NCBI RefSeq assembly: GCF_021462225.1
Contig: NC_061811.1
Location: 9,387,663-9,451,662, forward strand
Origin: Girardinichthys multiradiatus
Taxonomy: Eukaryota; Chordata; Actinopteri; Cyprinodontiformes; Goodeidae
Reading direction: 5' to 3'
Length of the DNA: 64,000 nt
Below the pieces are notes generated by a model, which did not search any database, was not told the origin of the DNA, and saw only the letters and a program-made list of their open reading frames with translations. This document shows positions 33,301-48,300 of this stretch, one piece after another. Every line of letters begins with the position of its first letter. Positions within the stretch are counted from its first letter, which is position 1. Made by a program: the position numbers and the translations under genes.

Positions 33301-36300
33301 CATTGTTGGACTGATGTCTCTGTTACAGTACGAAACTGTGCAGTGTGACCTTTGTTAAATCTTAAATCAGATAGCGTGGAACTGGTTACTATCAATATTT
33401 TATAGTATTGAGCTCACACAGTGCGAAATGTAGTGACATGTCCTTTTGTCTCTTTTTTGTCTTTCTGGTGTGGATGAAAATATTTGTGGTGGAGGAAAAT
33501 TCTGCCTGGTTTTACTCCTACTCTGTTATTTTCTCATTCTTGTTGGAAACTAGTCCAACAGCAGCACAGCTTCTGTTGGTGTTTTAAGCAGCTTAGTGTT
33601 CAGGTTTGGGGGATGCATACAGACAAAGGTTTAGATATCAGTTTTGTGTTTGGGTTTGTGCAGCATTTTATTGAATTAAGAGACCATAAAATATATTTTT
33701 GAGCAAGGAAACCTATGAATTCTGAAAGTGTTAAGCACAAATAAATCATAATTGGGTCTCCATTGTTTTCCAAAGCACCTCAGTAATCGTAAATCATTCT
33801 ACTTAATGGAAAATGCATTGTCATATGTCAGACAGATTTGTGGCCACCTTCAGCAACAGTAAAAAGGATGACATGAGCAGTCATATTTTCCCCAAAGGTC
33901 CTTGACTCATAAGACATAGCTTCAAGAAAGTAAAAACATGATTCCCTCCCACCTACCAAAAACATTTGCTCCTTGTAAAACAGTTTTTACGTCGGGATTA
34001 TAAAACCATTGTAATTTATGCTTTAATGGAAGTAACAACTTCAAGCATAGGGAAGAGGACAAAAAACTGTTTGTGCAACAATTACAACAGATAACCCTAA
34101 GGGAATCAGCAGCCAGGCCATTGATGTGACCGTGACTGTTTGTGAGCATAAAGTTTTTCAGAAAACATAGTGTTTGTTTTTTGCCCCCCCTGTCAGTACA
34201 AAATGTCTGCTGATGTTCACAGCTTGTTCTGTTGAATTAAATAAATACTGACTCTGTGTTGTTTTACCTAGAATAATTAACCAGAGCAGAAATGCGTGCA
34301 GCATTAGTTTGAAGTGACTTTTTAGGACCAAATATGTTGTGAGAAAGCTAAATGCAAACAAACTTATAGAGTTTGAGCTGCTGGACCGATGTGACCTTAG
34401 AATGACTTTTATAAACTACAATTCTACTGTGCAAGTAAACACTCATAAGTAAAACACCGACTGATTGTATGTGGAAAAGTGAAACTTTCAGTTGCTACCA
34501 TTCACTGTCTCTATGTTTTAAATAGCTGCAGCACTGCTGACTCAAATAAGTGTTCTTGTGACACTTATTTAAAGAAATCGGACTGTTGATGGTCATGCTT
34601 ATCCGAGCAACGATGGTGGTCCTCCTCTTCAGGTGACGAATCACCTCAAGAACTCACATCGGAGCTGAAGATTTTTCTGCCACTAATTTGTTCTTGTTTG
34701 GACTTTTTCTTCCACACTGATTCCTGACTTTGTAGTCCGGCACATAACTTCCCCACTTCTTCAAAAACTTTCAGCTGCTTTCTCGCCTGCCTTGAGTTTG
34801 CTTTCTCATTCACACTTCTTTTTTTTTACTTATTTCCAGATTTCAGACATGGACATGAATATAACTATTGTGAGCAACACAGCGAAATCTGACTGAAAAG
34901 GAAAGTTTAGAAAAATACTGTCCTTTAATTAAGTCCGTCTCCAGTAGTTAACGTTGGCCAGCTGGTAGAAACTGCAATCAGGTTTGAAGTTTCTTAGCTT
35001 TGGCATTCCTCCTATGGATGAAAGGGAGATTTTGTTGCGTCACAACTGAAGTTGTAGTTTCTGATATTCTGTTTCCGTTTTGTCAGCTCAGGTTTCTAAT
35101 TATCTCGGCTGATGATACAACAGTAACATATATCTCCTGGAGGAGTGGCCAGCTGCTGCGCCACCATCCTAATCTGGGGAGCTGGAGGTTAGCCATGGTT
35201 CTAGTTGAGCTGCAGTTGTTCCACATCAGTAATCACATGCGCCAATAGGAAGGTGGAGATTCCTGTTCACACTATGACTTGTGCTTTTACAGAGAGAAGA
35301 TGGGAGTCTGACTGTCGAGAAGGCTGCTGAAAGTGTTAAACAATTTGCTGTGTAACATAAAAAAAAATCATCCAGAAAGGAGGACACTGTGACAATCGAT
35401 GGCTGCAGTCATGATGCTACGTAATGCTGCTGTTCTCTCTAACCAGGCGGTTAAATGAGATGAGCTCAGGCGGGAACTTTACTGGCAGTAAAACTGCTGT
35501 TAATTCTAAAAGTTTGGATTAAAATCTACTGTAGATAAAGGTTAAAATTACCTGGATGATGAGAATTTACACCAACGATCCCCTATTTTCCAATTCTCAT
35601 TTTAGTTTGTTCTGTAATGTCAGAATCTCCAAGTTCCAAATCGCAGAAATAATCAGGAATGTCTTCTAAAGGAAGACTTAGAAAGTTGGAGGTTTCCCAC
35701 TAACTCTGACATCAAAATCCAGCATAGCTAAAACATAATGATAACTGCAGGTTCTTTATCCTTATCACCAACTGTATCTAAATAAATTGTTCCCACAAAT
35801 GTTCTCATTTAATCTTTAGTTCATCAGCATAAAGTCCCATTGGGATTAAAAATCTCCTTTTCAAGGGAGTCCTGGCCAAGAAGCAGCAACAAGTAAAACA
35901 CAATTATTGTTACACTGTTAAATAGAAACAGCAAACTATAAAAACAGGTACATGGTATTGAATCAGCCTCAAGATGCTTAAGCCTTAATTTGGATTTAAA
36001 AGCACTGGGTGAAATAAATTAATTTAGTTTCCAGGACTTCTGTAGCAAGTTGCAAGTGAAGGCCTTTTTACCTAATTCAGTCAGAGTATCAGGGACAGAA
36101 AGAAACAGCAGATTATGTGAGCCAAAATAATCCCGCCTAGCCTGTCTAAGTGAACACGTTGCTGTAGTGCTTGGGTAGATTAAAGTTTTTTATGATTTCT
36201 AAGGTAAAATATAGCATTTTCTTTAAGGAAACACCTCATCCAATCAACAGAACACCCTGAGAGTGAACACATCTTTAAAAAGATATACCCTAATTTATAG

Positions 36301-39300
36301 TAAACCATTTTTTGCCATCACATACACATTGTTCACATAAAGTAACTCTAACTCAAAAGGTTTTGGAGTGCCCTAGTCAAAGTGCAGACTTAAATCTGAT
36401 TGATGTGCTGCAGTATGACTTCAAATAGAGCTTTCATGCTCAATAAACCCTCCAAAGTGGCTGAATTAAAACTATGCTGCAAAGAAGATTGAGACACAAT
36501 TCTTCTAGAGTGATTTAATAGACTCAAGGCCAGTTGTAACAAATGCTTTCTGATAGTTGTTGCTGCCAAGGGTGCCGCAATCAGTTAAAAGGTTTTTGGG
36601 ACAAACACTTTCTTTACATATTGTCAGGTTGTTTTGGATAACTATTTTACTATTTTGTATTTACTCAGGTTATGCTTCCATTGCAGTAGTTTGATGATCT
36701 GAAACATTTAAGTTTGACAAAGAAGCAAGAGCAGAAGGAATCTGTAAGGGGGCAAAAACCTTTTCGCAACAGTGTTTATTCAGTCAACATGAGTGTGAAA
36801 GAGGAAAATATTCCGATTATCTTACTGCTAACAAAAAACTACTACATCCAATAATCTTACTATAACTGCCCAAAAAATAAATGTAATTATTATTATTTTT
36901 TTATTTACTGAATTCCTGTCAAGTTGATTGTTTTTTAACTGATGCCGTTTAAGGGCTTTTGGTAGTGTTACCAGAGAGACCAGGGCCCCGCTTCCGGAGC
37001 GGAGTTAACAAGCTCTGAATGGAAAGCAGATCCTCTGAGTAGACCTGCTCAGCTCTATCATACCCAGGGTTTTCAGTTTCAGAGCAGATGGTAACAATTA
37101 GAATTTTGACTCTGAGTCAAAGTCAACGAGAGCGAGTAAATAAGAAGCCCTCATCAATGGAAAGCAGATAACATGAATCACCATGGCAACGGGAGGAAAT
37201 AAAGAAGCCTCGAAGTGTTTATTTCTTGCAGATGGAATTATAAATATTAATGACGGCATATGAAGAATATCATCACATATTTAAGAAAAAAAGTGATACT
37301 GTTACATCTGCAAAATAGTGAGAGTTTGACAGAAAATTATTGTTGCATCCTCGATACTACACTTATTCAACGTCCAAAGAAATAATAAAGCGTGTGTGTA
37401 ATAAATATGTATCTAGGTGCAACCCAGCAGGCACAAAAAAGACGTGGCAGCAAAAAAATATGAAATATAAAAATCCAGTTAAATCAGGTAAGGTTCAGTT
37501 AGCAGCTATTGTTGTTTAACCTTTACCAACTGAAATACACAGCATTCATTGGCTATATTCAACACATGCAATTAATGATGTGTAAGAAGTTAAAGATTGG
37601 CTCATGACTTAATATGAAAAAGAGTAGACCTGCAACTGAAACTGATATTTTTCTGTCCCTAAAGCTCCAGCTGTACAAGGTGTACTTTCAACAAAACATA
37701 GAAGCATGGAATCAGAAAGGAATACCAAAAAATGGAGTTGCAGAAAACACAGATTGAAATTCAACTGCTGAAGTATCACTTAAATGTGGATTAGGTGCCG
37801 GCAGAGGTGGATGCTTTTATTTGTGTTTAGAAAATATCAATAACTACTGGATTTTCACTTGCACGCAATAAATAAATGAAAGGACTGTTGTTTTTAGTTT
37901 GAGAAAAAAAACATTTATTGTCCCACAATGTGGAAATTCAAGTGTGTCAGCAACAGAGCAAAAGGCATTAAAAGCATACAGATTCATACAGCACTAAAAC
38001 CATAGAAGAAGATACCAGATTAAAGACTATAAGAACCAATCAGGAAAAACACAGTAAAGGAGAATAAAACCCAGAATAAATGACATTTATTTATGTTGAA
38101 CATACTGTGTGGCTATCAACAAGGCATACTCACATAAATTAAATTAGAGGTGCTGCACAGTCAGGTGACATTGGTGACAGCATCAGTGTAAACACTTGTA
38201 TAATACTTGTATAATATAAAACATAAAACAAATAAAACATAATCTCCTTTATTTAGTGAAAGAGCAGTGAATGTTAACTGTCATGTATGCAACCAATTAA
38301 GCCTGGAAACCCAGATATATGTGAATAGATAATGCTTGATCATGAAAACGTGATACTGACTAAATTATTGCTTTCACTGATACCAGCAATTCTGTGAAAT
38401 TCTTCTTTTATTACTTGCCCACAGTTTTTAAGATTGCAAAACTACTTATAAATGTCCATGTCACAAAGGTTTACTGTCAGATGAGGGTGGGGGGCTTTGG
38501 GAGTGCTGGCGAATCCTGTTTAAAATACAATTTAACTAAACCTAAGCTATTTGTGCCTGATGAGAATAAAATAAAACAGAATTACACTATAATTTCTGTC
38601 AGGGATTGAACACCAGTGTCCTGCATAACAGGCAGGGACATGAACCTCTCCGCTAAAGAGGGCAATCTGACTTCACCAGATGTTTGCAATCTACATCATG
38701 GGCTGTTTAGGTGCAATAGTAACATTCCTGACAGCAAGACATACAGTTGCCTTTGAACGATTTTCTGTGCCACCTGTTATACAAAAAGCTGCTGTTGGCA
38801 TAAAAATTAACTACTGTTGTCATGTCATTATGACATTACTCTGGAACTTACTCTTAGTTTTCACCAGCCCCATTTTCTGAAACGGAGTCCAGATGGATGT
38901 TATTGGAAACAAGGAGATAATTGACAATACTGGCTTAAACGTCAATCAGTCAATAATTATATTATGACTGGGTCCAGAGACCACAACAAGAAGGGAGAAC
39001 CCCCATTTGTTCTGCAATATAAATTTGTTAAACACAAACCAAGGTCCTGTCCAGGGTGAACCCCGCCTTTTGCCCATAGACTGCTGGAGATAGGCACCAG
39101 CTTCCCAGTGACCCACTATGGAATAAGGGTAGAAAATGACTGACTGACTGACAAACCAAGGTTAAAATCAAAATTTTCAATATGAAAGTGAAAGTCAGTG
39201 AAATCAGTGGAGGATGTGTAAGTGTTGTAATGTGCAAGTAAAATAATCTTCAAAGCAAAAGGTGGCAGCATACCTGTGGAGGAGAGCAGAGACAAGTTAG

Positions 39301-42300
39301 TCACCAATCTTAAAAATCAACATTATGGGCAAAATCATGTTTAGAAGTGCCACCTCTCCTTCCCAAGTGGATATTGGCTGCTGTGTTATAGGAATGGGCA
39401 AAGATAGTGATAAAATCAGTTATTGATTACTGAACTGGAAGAAGAAACCAAAGGAGTTTTGACAGAATTTTCAATCACCTATTTCTACTACTGAGGTTTG
39501 CCTGAACTCTCAGCCTAGCCCTTTAACATCTCTCCATGGTTTTCGATTAGTGAGTCACAGATTTCCTTTGAAGTTAGTCATGTTTTCTCTGCACGACTCT
39601 CTATACCTCAGGTCTCGGTATCATAGTCTTCAAGCCCTTTCTGTCTTTATTCATAATACTTATACAAGACCGGTGTGTCTTAAACTAGGCTCTGGTCCAT
39701 AGGAATGGTCTTTTGAAAAGCAAAGGAAGAAACATTGAGATATGTTGCATGCTTAAAGAAGATAAATGTGCAGATCTGTGTTGCTGTTTTGATGCTTGAG
39801 TGTAAGGTTTAGCTATTTGAGGAAAGCTTTCTGTTTTAGCGTGTGAGCAATCATTAAAAGAAAAAAAGTGGAATGGAGAGAAATACTTTGCCAGATCCCT
39901 GAGCCCATCAAGTCCCGCTGGTTTTACAACATGCAACTGAAACACAGTTAAGTGGGAATGACGTCATTCCCAGATCAGTCATGACTTGTCTGTTTAATGG
40001 AATGCATCATTTGTGCTCTGATTGATCCATTAAATGTGTTTCGCACGTCATTAATGTTCCTTTTTTATTGCATAAAAACAGAGACATGCATCAGAATGTT
40101 TATATTTTAAATGAAGTTAAGTAATGAAAGATCTGCTGTTCTTCTGTATTAATCCGTTTGGTGTTAAAATCTGATATTCAGCTTCTAATCTTGTTTTACA
40201 TCAGTTTCTTTGAGTTGAGCTTCGTGATGCGGTGCTTTATCCTGCAGTGTTAGCCATCAGAAGATGTGTAGACTGTTGTCATAAAGAAACAGACAGGATC
40301 AGCAGCTATACTCAGGTAGGCGTTAGCATGCAGGTGATGGTCAATTTGTATATTTAGTGAAGCAACAATATATCCCGGCTACCATTTTTAACCACTGATG
40401 AAATCAAAGATGAATCCATGCTTTCATATTCTTCAAGCTAAATTCAGACACTAACATCTAAATGTTGCGGTTAAAATCAAAGGTCATCAGACCCCATAAC
40501 ATTTTTCCAACCTCTAATTTTCCAATATTGGAGAGCCTGTGTGAATCGTAGCCTCAATTTCCTTTCTTTTCCATTTTCATAGCTGACAGGAGTGGCACCT
40601 GTTGTGCTCTACGGCTGCTGTTGCCCATACGCTTCAAGGTTTAACTTATTGTGTGTGCAGAAAATGGTTTTCAGGATGTTGTCTTTGTTTTAATGAGTAG
40701 TTATTGAAGCTACTGATGTCTTTCTTTCATTTCAACCGGGTCCGCCCATTTTCTCTGTTGTCCTGCTTTTAGTTATTCAGAAACACTCAGCAGAGCCCAT
40801 CAGTCACAGTCGCTGTGGGAGCGATGCCACTGAACACTTTCTAATCTCTTAGTCTTCATAAAAAGGTTAGAGGGCCATGAATGCATCACTGAAATGCACA
40901 AATTCCCACCTATTTTTATCTGCTCTTGGAGGCTCATTTTAGAAATGATGCAAGGGAATGAGACAGCTGCAGCTTCACCCTGAAGACTTAATTACATCAA
41001 ACATCAAATAAAACAATCATTTTGTAATCAATTATTTCAGTACAGATTAACACTCATTAACAGTGTGAATACAGACTGGAGAGTTTGAGCTAAAAGCTGC
41101 CAGAAGAGCTCTTTGGTGAGGTTGTAAAACCCATTACCTACAATCAGTTCTGTCTTCCCTCTCCTGTTTGTGCAGCTGAAACAGTGGTTTTCAGTGATGC
41201 ATGTCAACGAGTCTTTTTCATCGAAAAACATTCTGCAGAGGTCTGTTTTGCAGAGACTGTCAGCTTCAGTCGGTGTGGCTGATCGCAGCTCTGCCAGGCT
41301 ACATGCAAGGCCCAGCGGCTGCAGATTAAAGCTGGAGGCGGTTCGTTCTGTTTACAGCTCAGATTAGCACCAATCTGTTCCGCCATCCCACAGCTGTCAC
41401 CCCACAAACTCCAGAGCAGACGGAAAAATGAGACTGGGACCCAGAAACTGTCTGTAACACAACATCCAGTCTGTCTGAGGGAGATTTAAGCTCAGCGTAA
41501 TCAGACTGAATGTTTCTCATTGTTCAAAGGACTGCCCTTTTTACACTCATTGTTCATTCGGTAATCTATTGTTTCAGCTACATGAGGATTTCTGGAACCA
41601 ACTCTGACTGAGGCTCTGAGACTTTCTAAATGAAATGGGCTGGAGAGCTTGAGCAGGAGTATAAGGTGGTTAAATCATCTAAAAGACATACATGTCTGCT
41701 ACGATTACCCTGCTTTTTTCCAATGTTTTGTAACCTCTTTGTCTGTTATAAAATGCAGTGACAAAGCCACTGACTGCTAGTCATTGGAAGAAACTTCCCT
41801 GACTAGTACACTGCCCTGAACCCCAAGTTGTCTACCAGTTGCAAATGGGCAAATGTAAGTCGGAGTGTACAAGTGCTTTGTGCAGTCACTACGACTAACA
41901 AACACTAAGAGACTTCAGTCTATTTAACCATTTAAAATGTCAGAGTCTACAGAATAATTCTACAAATACTGGAGGTTTCTTTGCCTCGACCCTCACGTCC
42001 GGTCTTATTGTGGAGGAGGAAACATCATGAATATATTTATCAGTTTAGCAGCAGAATAATCAAGGGGTTTCCTGTACTGAATGAAGCATTGCCAACCAAG
42101 GAGTAGCACTCAGTGTGCATATCTCAGTAAGCACAGTAAAAGGAATCATGTACACAAAATTCAAAAGCTGCATGTTTTTCAATTATCACTGATCACACTG
42201 AGGCTGTGAAGTCTAAGGTCGGTTTATATGAGTCAAGCCACAACTTTTGTAAAATATCATAAACCCTGTCACCCTCTTGGTGGTCACATGTGTTTGGATC

Positions 42301-45300
42301 CCATCAATTAGAACATTTTTCATGTACCATGGTTTGATTACATTGCTAACTTTGGTCCTTTGCAGGTCCTCCAATCCCTGTTGGTGTGGACGTTCAGGTG
42401 GAGAGCTTAGACAGCATCTCGGAGGTTGACATGGTAAGAAACTTTTAACCTTCTAAAGGGTTGCTTACTGGATTACACAGATTATCAGGAATGTTTGTGA
42501 ATGTTAGATGGATTTGTAAACAGGATGATAGTGTTTGAATAACAGACTGAAGGAAGTAGAAGTTAGAATTCAGGGACTGGACCGTTGGGGACATAAATCT
42601 CTAATCTCCACCATGGTCCCTCATGTTGGCTCTGTAATCCCACTCTGTGATCCCAATAGGACTTCACCATGACACTGTACCTCAGACACTACTGGAAGGA
42701 CGAGCGTCTGTCGTTCTCCAGCAGCACCAACAAAAGCATGACCTTTGATGGCCGCCTGGTGAAGAAGATCTGGGTCCCTGACGTCTTCTTCGTCCACTCC
42801 AAGAGGTCCTTCATCCACGATACAACAACGGACAACATTATGCTTCGTGTCTTTCCTGACGGACATGTCCTCTATAGTCTAAGGTCAGTAAAGTCACAAT
42901 TTGGAGAACAGAAAGTGGTTCTGTTGAGGAGGAGGTCTGCTTAAGATTTGCAGATGTTCAGCTTTTATCAGAACTAGTTTTAAGTTTAGTTAACACAGAC
43001 TAAAGCTAAATTATTTCATACGTTGACATCTACAGAGGACTGTGTCACTGCATTACTGCATTTTTACTTACAGTTATTTCTCTCATGTGCTAATTATTTT
43101 TATATTCTAAACGGTTGTTTTAACTTTAACTTTTTAATTGTTTCTGGACTGAGCTATTTTAAATTCAAGTTCTTCGGTAGTTCATCAATATAAAACATTT
43201 CATTTCTGCATGACACAGTGCCATTTTCTGGATTTTTATTTTAGATTGTGTTACTCACAGTTGAAGAGTACCTGTGATAAAAATGAAAGACTTGTTCATG
43301 CTTTGCAAGTTTGAAAACCTGCAAAATCAGCAGGGTATCAAATACTTGTTCTCCCCACTGTAAATAGAAAATAAAATTCAATAATCCCTTTTTCTGCATA
43401 TAAATCTTCCTGCTCCGTATATTTGTTTTGCTATTGTAGCTTGGCAAAGCTGTGTTCAGGACTTTGTGGTCTGAGTGTTTAAAATGATTTCTGGTACCCA
43501 AACTTTACAACTTCTGACCCATAGAATACCAGTGAAAGAAAACCAGACCCAGATTACTGGTAATTCAGTTAAACAGGGATATAATAACAGCATCAACAGC
43601 AAATATTTTGCTTTTATCTAGTCGTAGGCAAGGGTTTTTTATTGTTTCTAACATTTACAACATACATCTGCTATATTTACTGTTATATGTTTTTATTTAG
43701 GCTTCTTTGATTTCAGAAAAGCATTTGTAGACTCTTCAGTGATTGATTCACACCCCTTCAGGGCATCACAAACCCAGCTTTGGGAACCATGTTTCTAAAT
43801 GTTTAATACAAATACAATGTGATGTGATACAGATAGTTAAATATTTTCAGTTCAGAATATTTATTTACAAGTCAGATTTCCTTAACTATTGGCTAGCTCT
43901 GTGTAGACCCCCGGTACGCCTTCATGACCCATATGACCCATCAGAATGAGGTTGGATTATTAAGAAAACCATCTCCAATTTTAGGGCAATCATGATGTTG
44001 CTATGCTTTTAGTGCTCACTGAACAGGTTTTTCCAGCTGTTTTCCTAATTTCTGAGACTCTCATGTGCACTCTCACTACATCCCACAGAAATTGTGCTAG
44101 ATAGGCTGCTGGTTGCATTACCACCATGGAAACTACCATGCTGCAGAAATAAAAATTAATCTCCGAACCTTTACTGCAGAAATGTATTTGTATTCTATAA
44201 CCTTCCCACCACTGATCGTATCCATCAGGCCAGCTCACAGCCTTGCCTGGGCTCGGGAAAAGATTATCTTAGATGGGCCTTCACCCATGACATTCTGTAA
44301 CTAGTAGAAAATTATCTAATATTTACCATTTCAAAACAGATACTGCATTTTAACTCATCTTCCATCTTCTCTGTTACTTTCTTCTTCCCCTTTTCCCCCT
44401 CATATCTGCTCCATACTTATGATTTATTAGTTTTCCTCTTTTGAACAGATGATATTCCTGCCATACAAGTCTAACAGTGACACAAATTCCCCCAAATTAA
44501 AAAGTTATTAAATACACTGCTGCAATGCCTCACTTAAGAAGAACCCTAACATCTGATTGGTTAGCCTGGACAGCAACTATCTGCAGACCAATCACGCTTT
44601 CTATAGTAATGTTAGCCCTGCTAATTGATTTGATTTGTTATGTGGAGAGATAAAGTAATATCTTTATTTATTTAAGATAAAGATAGATCAGATTTTTTAA
44701 GTTTTTATTTATTTCCCATGTATGAATATCAATTTCGAGACATTGTAATATATTGAATTGTGGCACCTTTGGCTTTCCATACAGGTTGGGTGGTCCAAAT
44801 GGTTCTTATTTTAAGCTTCTGCATGACTTGTTTATGTTTAAGCTCCAAATGTAATGGTCTGAACCTTCCTTTGTTGAGGTTCTACAGCAGTATCTTCATG
44901 ACATTCAGAGCCGCTCACCTCCAGCCACAAATCCTTCCTGTGTGCAGGTACAGTGGTGAGAACATGCCTGGTGGTAACCTCGATCTGGAGCAAGTTACAG
45001 AGCAGCCATTAACATTTACCAGCATCCAAGCATTCTCCATCAGACCTGTTCTGATTATAACTTCTACTGGCAGAGATACAGAGCAGGTTCCTGACAGAAA
45101 CTGCTGAGCCCTGTTAGAGCAGAGGACACAGAGATGAGAGGTCCAGCCTCTACGCTGTACCTGCACCGTAAGGTGTGTTCCTCAGGTGACAGACCCGGTA
45201 TTGTTTCCGTATATCAAAGTGATGGAGAAGCTGCCTGACCCAGAGAAAAGGTTTTATGTAACTTTAATATAAGGTTGAAATTGTTTTTCACAGAGTTATT

Positions 45301-48300
45301 TCGGAAAAAGGTTCTTGACCACAATTTGATGGTCCCCATGATCCCCGCTTGTCTGCAGTTGTGATCTCTATCAGAAATTATGACCATCCATGATTTGGCA
45401 ACATCATAGTTTCCATCCAGTGTAAAGTGGTTTAAATCAAAGAGATAGTTCTAAACCTCAAAGAGAGAAGAATTTGACCATTTAACATTCAGATTTAATG
45501 TTTTTTAAGGGAAGCCCAATCGAACTGAACTCTTAATGTTCAGTAAGTCTTCCCAACTTCTTGTTTAATCATATTTGAGATGTTCTGGAACTTATCTTTA
45601 GGCATCATCAGAAGAGTTTTGTGCATGAGCTGTCTCTCATTCTCAACTTTCCAAATAAAATAATAAAATAATCAGGAGATGGGAGCGTAACAAAGCCCTG
45701 CAACATGATTAAGACCCACTTCTTCACTGGGAACTTGTTGCAGAAGCAAACTGTAACACGTCTCAGAAATCAGAGCTGATGGAGTGCAAACGATTTCACT
45801 TTAATCTGAGAACGTGCTGTAACCAACATCTGTCTCCTTAACTCTGGCGGAAAACTTTAGATCTGAGAGCAGCTGTGGGTGTTTTTAGTGCAACTGGATC
45901 CACCTACATGAACCAGGGCTGTAGCTGGTGCTGAACATTAATATTCACAATTTAATGAATTAAATAATACGGCAGATGTCACAACAAAACAGGTTGTTAG
46001 AAAGTATTATAAATTGGCTGTAACCCTGAAAAGATTACCTGCTCACTCAGCAGCAACCAAAACTTTTATTTAATATTTCACCGACATAAAACATCTGCAG
46101 ACGAGGAGGTGAGTCACGTCCAGACTCAGATGTATGAGGAGTTATAGCCTCAGATTCTCCCACCAGGCTATAATGAGCTGTGGATGTTAACATTGTCAAG
46201 CTCCAGCAGTGCACAGTGCATGTCTAATAATTTATGTAAAAATCCTAAGAACTGTGATTTTCTGGTGCATGAATGGCTTTTACGCATAAAAAAACAGTCT
46301 TCTGAGGGAGGAGTTCATACTTGTTGTTCTGAGATCCTGTGAATATACACTCACCGGCCACTTTATCCTAGACATACCCGTTGAATTGCTCGTTAACACA
46401 AACAGCAAATCAGCCAATCACATTGCAGCAACTCAGTACATTCAGGCACTTAGAATTGGTGAAGATGACTTGCTAAACTTCAAAATGAGCCTCACAATGG
46501 GGAAGAATGAAGGTTTAAGAGACTTTGATCCTATAATTGTTTAAGGTGCCAGACAGGCTGGTCAGAGTATTTCAGAAACAGTTGACCTGCATAATTAACC
46601 ACTTGTTACAACCAAGATTTCCAGAAGACCATCTCTGAATTAAATCAAGTATTGATTTCTGGTGCAACATTCACATTGGTCTGGTCAGAATTAGTTAAAA
46701 ACAGCATTTAAGTATTGATTCATCATTCATTAACTGGACAAGTGTCTTTAACGAATTTCAGGGTGTCACAAATTGGACCACAAAATGAGCAAAATTCAAA
46801 GAATCATCACGAATCCTAAAATTTAGCATTTTGTATTATTTGTGCTCTGTGTGGAAAAGTGGCTATAACAGGAGTTAAAATATGCTGATATCTTGGAGTT
46901 TTGTCTGCAGTAATTAGGGTGTTGCTCTGGTCTTTTATTTTAAAAAAGGAGCTGAGCTGAAGGTGATCTATAGCTTTATAGGCTTATCTAAATTTAAACA
47001 TTCATCTATGCTTTTAGAACATTATTATGATTGAAAGAACAAGATCCCAGATGCAAGAAACTGAACAAGTTTTCTCTGAGAAGTGGCAAAAATAAGCCTT
47101 AGAGATAAAGAAAAAGGTGCTTTGTAATCTGGAGGTGTTTGGAGTAGATCTGCTGCTCCTCTACGAGGTACTTCATATGATCAAGGTGTCTTCCTTTGTT
47201 TGTTTTCAAGACACTTTCCACCGGGACGAGACCTAGAACTGAGTCAAGGGACAATATATGACAATAAAGGAAGTCTTGTATGAACTCACAACTTTCTGGA
47301 CACAAACTAATCTCAAGTGGAGATGTCTTCTGTAGAGAGATTATTCAGCTGAATATCTGGAGCTCAGTGTTTATCTCAGACCTCATTCTGCAGGACCTCC
47401 AGCAGAAGAACTGTTTGGAGACTCTGGAGTAGTTTTCATCTGTTGATGGTCCTGCATGGCTCTGCTCCACAGACTTTCTTTAACAACCTACCAAACGTAT
47501 TAAACTTGCTGAAGTTTCTACTGACAATAACTCAGAAAGACAGCTGCTCCAGGTTCAGCAGGAGAAAAGAGCCAGTATTCAGCTTTACAGTTGCCATCGT
47601 AACAGTTGCCATGGGAACAGATCCACAGGTTAATCACCTATGAGGAGTGGAGATATGTGACTGATTCATGGGAAAACTGAGTTGTAAATGGAAGCTCTGA
47701 TGATGTTGATGGCTTCAGAAGAGCTGCCCAGCTTCGTTTCAGATCCCTCAGCAGCTCGGGCCTCAGAAACTCCATGCCTCCACCATTTCAGATTCATTGA
47801 AATCTTCCAGTTTCCCCGCTGCGTATCGGGAAATCTGCCCCAGTTTCACTCTGACCCTATCGGGTCCCGAAAGGCAACAGAAATCAGATGAGTTAAAAAT
47901 CAATAAATGGCAACGTGATGATCTGAGTGTGTTTACAGTCTGCAGAAGAAATCTGTTGAATATTTATTTCATCCTGTTAGGATTTAACTTCAGAGAAACG
48001 GGCCGCAGGACTCCATCAGAGAGTCCGTTAACTGTTATTCTGTCTGAATGTTGCTGCTGAGAGTTTTATTAACTGAACTTGTTTCCTGCTGAGAGGGATC
48101 TGCTGCGTAGTAAATGACTGGGAGGAAGCGCCCCCTATAGGACGATGGGAATATTGCAATAAATGGTTTTGAAAGTATCATATATTAAGTAAAAACAAAT
48201 ATTCGTATCATTTCACATCAGTTCATATGGACTCAGTTCTTTCCAATAGTGTTCATACCCGTTTTAAAGATAAAATCCAATTTTTTTGGATTTTAGGTGA

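Larger units (their letters stand above)
21227..42365 (+). other. gabrr2 intron 2, 21 kb, transposon-rich
   Basis: Contains an LTR-like tail (about 21740-22105), a 1.2-kb foldback (22421-23633), a LINE tail (24377-24430), the palindromic Tc1 (24690-26673), an unassigned membrane-protein frame (27067-27499), a Tc1 with a hAT-like insert (28650-29500), a Tc1-like copy (31905-33040) and further remnants near 36.4, 37.9, 39.1 and 40.6 kb. From about 29.5-31.9 and 33.1-36.3 kb I see nothing beyond degenerate CATC-type repeats (31495-31690). Confidence 0.85.
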